From the NCBI GenBank assembly GCA_965198565.1, contig OZ240665.1, positions 3,224,001 through 3,288,000 on the forward strand: a DNA stretch of 64,000 nucleotides. Direction: 5' to 3'. This DNA comes from LMUY01 sp965198565. Lineage in GTDB: Bacteria; Pseudomonadota; Alphaproteobacteria; Acetobacterales; Acetobacteraceae. Positions 61,236 through 64,000 of the stretch are shown here, in pieces. The position numbers were made by a program, and so were the translations under genes. Every line of letters begins with the position of its first letter. Positions within the stretch are counted from its first letter, which is position 1. The notes under the pieces are model-generated. The model saw nothing but the letters and a program-made list of their open reading frames with translations, searched no databases and was not told the origin of the DNA.

Positions 61236-62858
61236 GTGTCTGTCACCGTCATGAAAGAAGTTCATGAGACCTTCACCCTCGCGGTGAGTCATCATCAAGG
61301 CGGTCAGCCGGCCGAGGCCGAGGCCTTGTACCGCCAGGTGCTCGAAACTCTGCCCGATTGCGCGGCCGCGCTCAACAATTTGGGCCTGCTCGTCGCGCGC
61401 GAAGAATCGCTGTCCCTGTTTCACCGCGCCGTCGCGGCCGAGCCCGAGTATGTGGACGCGCTGCTCAACCTCTCCGGCATGCTCTACGGCATCGGCGATC
61501 TCCGCGGGGCAGACCTCTTCTACCAGCGCGCCCTCGCCCTTGTTCCCGAGCGCGGAGAGGACCTGTTCCGTCTCGCCCGCGTGCTCCAGATGCAGGGCCG
61601 CGACGAGGATGCGATCCTGCAATACGAGCGCGCCCTCGTGCTCGACCCGACGATGACGGGAGCGCTCTGCAACCTGGCCGGGCTGCATGGCAAGGCCAAG
61701 CGCCGCGACAAGTCCGCGCACTACCTGCGTTTGGCGCTGCAGCGGGACCCGGCGTCCGACATGCTGAACCACAACATGGCCATCGTGCTCAAGCAGCAAG
61801 GCCGGCTCAGCGAGGCCGCCGCCTGCAGTGCCCGCATGTATCAGCCGCAGCCGCTGCGGGTGAAGACCGCTCCCGCGCAACAGCGCATCGTCCTGCTGAC
61901 CTCAACCCTGGTGGGCACCGTGCCGACCGATTGCCTGCTGCCGGCCCAAACCAACACGCTGATCACCTGGCAGGTGGACTTTGCCACGGACGAGCAAGAG
62001 CAATCGCTCCCCTCGTATGACGTGGCCTTCAACATCATCGGCAATGCCGACGTCATCGATGACGCGCTTCCCCGCTTGCAGCGCTTCCACAGCCAGCGCC
62101 CAGTTCTGAACAGCCCGCAAGCCGTGGCGCAAACCCGGCGCGACCGCTTGCCTGGCTTGCTCGCCGGCCTTTCTGGCGTGGTGGTTCCGCCTGTTCTGCG
62201 CGTTGACCAGGCCGATCTCTCCAGCCCGGACTTGCCCGCCCGTCTTGCCGAAGCCGGGATTGGCTTCCCCGTCCTGGTGCGCCCCATCGTCGGCCATGGC
62301 GGCGAGGGCATCACCTTCATCGAGACCACCGAGGGCCTGGCCGCGCTTCACCTGGACGAGGCCGACGCCTATTACGTCACGGCCTATCACGACTACTGCG
62401 CGGCTGACGGCCATTTCCGCAAATACCGTGCGATCTTCGTGGACGGCGCGGTCTACGCCTATCACCTCGCGATTTCCCAGCACTGGCTGGTGCACTATTT
62501 TTCCGCCGACATGCTCGCCGCTCCCTGGAAGCGAGAGGAGGAGGCGCGTTTCCTGGCCGACCCGGCTGCAACGCTCGGCGCTGAGACCTGGGCGCGCGTG
62601 GCCGCGATTGGCGAGCGTGTCGGCCTCGACTATGCCGGGGCGGATTTCTCGGTGCTCCCCGACGGCCGCGTGTTGGTGTTCGAGGCGAACGCCACGATGT
62701 CCGTCCACCTGACCGACAGCCCCGAGCACTTCCCCTACAAGCACGAGCACGTCCCGGCGATCTTCGAAGCTTTCAACACCATGCTCGACCGCCATTCGTC
62801 TCCCTCTCCCATGGGAGAGGGCAGGGGTGAGGGGGCCACGGACAGGGTTGCGAGCTAA
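61236..62858 (+). CDS. TPR protein with C-terminal ATP-grasp-like domain
   Basis: A 540-residue protein in two parts. Residues 1-195 are TPR-like repeats (HQGGQPAEAEALYRQVLETLPDCAAALNNLG and further units). Residues about 205-520 resemble an ATP-grasp domain: VLNSPQAVAQTRRDRLPGLL, FPVLVRPIVGHGGEGI (lysine position replaced by Arg), FRKYRAIFVDGAVYAYHLAI, and GLDYAGADFSVLPDGRVLVFEANATMSVH as the metal-binding end. ATP-grasp enzymes make amide or peptide bonds; the substrate here is unknown. The last 20 residues (SPSPMGEGRGEGATDRVAS) come from the intergenic repeat. GTG 61236 and ATG 61251 are both possible starts. Confidence 0.75.
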   Translation: MSVTVMKEVHETFTLAVSHHQGGQPAEAEALYRQVLETLPDCAAALNNLGLLVAREESLSLFHRAVAAEPEYVDALLNLSGMLYGIGDLRGADLFYQRALALVPERGEDLFRLARVLQMQGRDEDAILQYERALVLDPTMTGALCNLAGLHGKAKRRDKSAHYLRLALQRDPASDMLNHNMAIVLKQQGRLSEAAACSARMYQPQPLRVKTAPAQQRIVLLTSTLVGTVPTDCLLPAQTNTLITWQVDFATDEQEQSLPSYDVAFNIIGNADVIDDALPRLQRFHSQRPVLNSPQAVAQTRRDRLPGLLAGLSGVVVPPVLRVDQADLSSPDLPARLAEAGIGFPVLVRPIVGHGGEGITFIETTEGLAALHLDEADAYYVTAYHDYCAADGHFRKYRAIFVDGAVYAYHLAISQHWLVHYFSADMLAAPWKREEEARFLADPAATLGAETWARVAAIGERVGLDYAGADFSVLPDGRVLVFEANATMSVHLTDSPEHFPYKHEHVPAIFEAFNTMLDRHSSPSPMGEGRGEGATDRVAS

Positions 62859-62902
62859 CAACTACTCCCTCTCCCGCTAGCGGGAGAGGGTCGGGGTGAG
62901 GG
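62801..62902 (+). repeat. Palindromic GGGAGAGGG repeats, direct pair (locus G)
   Basis: Two copies in the same orientation: 62801-62832 (CCCTCTCCCATGGGAGAGGG with AGGGGTGAGGG) and 62866-62902 (CCCTCTCCCGCTAGCGGGAGAGGG, TCGGGGTGAGGG). The first lies inside the 3' end of the TPR/ATP-grasp gene; the second follows its stop. Confidence 0.75.
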
Positions 62903-63231
62903 TGGCGTCACCAACTCGGGCAGGGCTCCAGAGGCTGCCATCCACTCATGTCGATGAGGTGCTAGACGAGTCGTCCCAGCACAGCCTCTCACCGGCATCA
63001 ATCCATTTGCCAACCATCAATCATCCCGCCAGCAGCAAACCCGCCATAGCTTCCGTCCAGGCTGTTGCAAAACTGCCGCTTGACGGAGTCGCGCAAGCCA
63101 AACTGCCGAGTCAACAAAGTCAGCCGTCATCCACCCAGCCGCGCGCCCACGCCGCAGACACAAATTCTGCGTGCATCGTCCGCCCAACCCACTAGATTTA
63201 GTCCTCGACTGAAACCTGGAGGCGCTGCCGC
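62903..63231. other. Non-coding leader upstream of ribonucleotide reductase
   Basis: About 330 bp between locus G and the ribonucleotide reductase start. A plus-strand frame (62896-63195) is open but begins within the repeat, has no homology I recognise and a composition unlike its neighbours. I found no B12 or other riboswitch motif. A CACTAGATTTAG stretch (63190-63201) weakly recalls an NrdR box but has no clear pair. The base composition is less GC-rich than the surrounding genes, as expected for a promoter region. Confidence 0.5.
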
Positions 63232-64000
63232 ATGAACGAGATGACCCGTCCTGTCGCCTTGTTCACCGACGATGTTCAGATCCCAGGCGGGTATCAGATC
63301 CATGTCGACCCCAGCCGCGACAGCCTGCTAACCGATTTCGGCCGCGCTACCCTCAACGACCGCTACCTGATGCCCGGCGAAGGCTACCAGGACCTGTTTG
63401 CCCGCGTCGCCAGTTGCTACGGCGACGATGCCGCCCACGCGCAACGCCTCTACGACTACATGAGCCGGTTGTGGTTCATGCCCGCCACCCCCGTGCTGTC
63501 CAATGGCGGCACCAAGCGCGGCCTGCCGATCTCCTGCTTCCTGAACGAGGCGTCGGACAGCCTCGACGGCATCGTAGGCCTATGGAACGAGAACGTCTGG
63601 CTCGCTTCCAAAGGGGGCGGCATTGGCTCCTATTGGGGCAATTTGCGCTCGATCGGCGAAAAAGTCGGCCAGAACGGCAAGACATCCGGCGTCATCCCCT
63701 TCATCCGGGTGATGGACAGCCTGACCTTGGCCATCAGCCAGGGCTCCTTGCGCCGCGGGTCGGCCGCGGTCTACTTGCCGGTCAGCCACCCGGAGATCGA
63801 GGAGTTCGTGGAAATCCGCCGCCCCACCGGGGGCGATCCCAACCGCAAGACGCCCAACCTGCACCATGGCATCCAGGTGTCGGACGCGTTCATGCGCGCG
63901 GTCGAAGCCGACGAGACCTGGTCGCTGGTCTCGCCCAAGGATGGCACTCCCGTCCGCCAGATCAGCGCCCGCAACCTATGGATCCGCATCCTGACCGCCC
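63232..64000 (+). CDS. nrdA: Ribonucleoside-diphosphate reductase, alpha subunit, N-terminal part
   Basis: The first 256 residues of a ribonucleotide reductase large subunit, cut by the right edge. LWFMPATPVLSNGG, GLPISCFLNEASDSLDGI with the redox Cys, NVWLASKGGGIGSYWGNLRS and SQGSLRRGSAAVYLPVSHPEIEEFVEIRRP are diagnostic. It reduces ribonucleotides to deoxyribonucleotides. The protein starts straight into the catalytic domain, without the N-terminal ATP-cone (about 90 residues) seen in E. coli NrdA, so dATP control may differ. CTGGAGG lies upstream of the ATG. Confidence 0.9.
   Translation, partial: MNEMTRPVALFTDDVQIPGGYQIHVDPSRDSLLTDFGRATLNDRYLMPGEGYQDLFARVASCYGDDAAHAQRLYDYMSRLWFMPATPVLSNGGTKRGLPISCFLNEASDSLDGIVGLWNENVWLASKGGGIGSYWGNLRSIGEKVGQNGKTSGVIPFIRVMDSLTLAISQGSLRRGSAAVYLPVSHPEIEEFVEIRRPTGGDPNRKTPNLHHGIQVSDAFMRAVEADETWSLVSPKDGTPVRQISARNLWIRILTA

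Noticed and set aside
62896..63195. 99-codon plus-strand frame upstream of the ribonucleotide reductase
   Set aside because: Starts inside a dispersed repeat, has no recognisable motif and is Ser/Pro/Ala-biased; treated as non-coding.
62903..63231. Possible cobalamin riboswitch or NrdR boxes before the ribonucleotide reductase
   Set aside because: No B12-box-like sequence found; only one weak NrdR-like stretch and no paired box.

Overview
The window is dense, very GC-rich bacterial chromosome with short gaps and many ATGA or GTGA stop/start overlaps. Gene content points to an alphaproteobacterium: a ChpT-type histidine phosphotransferase sits with the chemotaxis genes, and there are HWE-family kinases, a methyltransferase/comF/grxC/DUF1178 block and a transketolase/transaldolase pair. 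My best guess is Rhodospirillales, Acetobacteraceae-like; this is inferred from gene content, as no rRNA or other taxonomic marker is present. I saw no tRNA, rRNA, CRISPR array, prophage or insertion sequence.

Layout. 1-2195: tkt followed by tal (minus). 2477-5503: histidine kinase, Rcp1-like receiver and receiver/HWE kinase (plus). 5726-11376: a minus-strand run of glycosyltransferases around a radical SAM/SPASM protein. 11549-14028: cysI and fdhD. 14077-19064: chemotaxis operon chpT-cheA-cheW-cheY-cheR (minus). 19187-23694: DUF3553, moaA, a small secreted protein, methyltransferase, comF, grxC, DUF1178. 23975-33505: GAF hybrid kinase, ubiG (minus), then lysC, a nitronate-monooxygenase-like gene, ptsP, a rodZ-like gene and ispG. 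33521-37087: a NarL-type two-component pair, a hypothetical gene and a lysozyme-like protein. 37213-44552: a divergent N-heterocycle (nicotinate-type) catabolic island. 44646-49710: SDR/HxlR pair, then an M20 peptidase, TetR regulator and outer-membrane efflux lipoprotein around a perfect operator palindrome. 49763-55126: Tat-exported ferritin-like protein, ThDP enzyme, cytochrome b561 and membrane glycosyltransferase. 55223-59810: lipoprotein, gamma-glutamyltransferase-like protein, DUF1045, a broken toxin-antitoxin pair and phnM. 59971-64000: class V aminotransferase, TPR/ATP-grasp-like protein and the start of a ribonucleotide reductase.

The most distinctive regions are (i) 37213-44552, where a nicotinate-dehydrogenase-like molybdoenzyme with three fused haem-c sites faces a 6-hydroxynicotinate-reductase-like gene, two genes of unknown function (UPF0280, DUF1185) and a MarR regulator across a palindrome-rich 88 bp promoter region; (ii) 7036-11376, a tightly coupled operon combining a radical SAM enzyme with three different glycosyltransferase types; and (iii) a family of small GGGAGAGGG/GGGGTGAGGG palindromic repeats at seven loci, two of which supply the C-terminal codons of the adjacent gene. 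Several genes need non-ATG starts; hnr and fdhD may use CTG.
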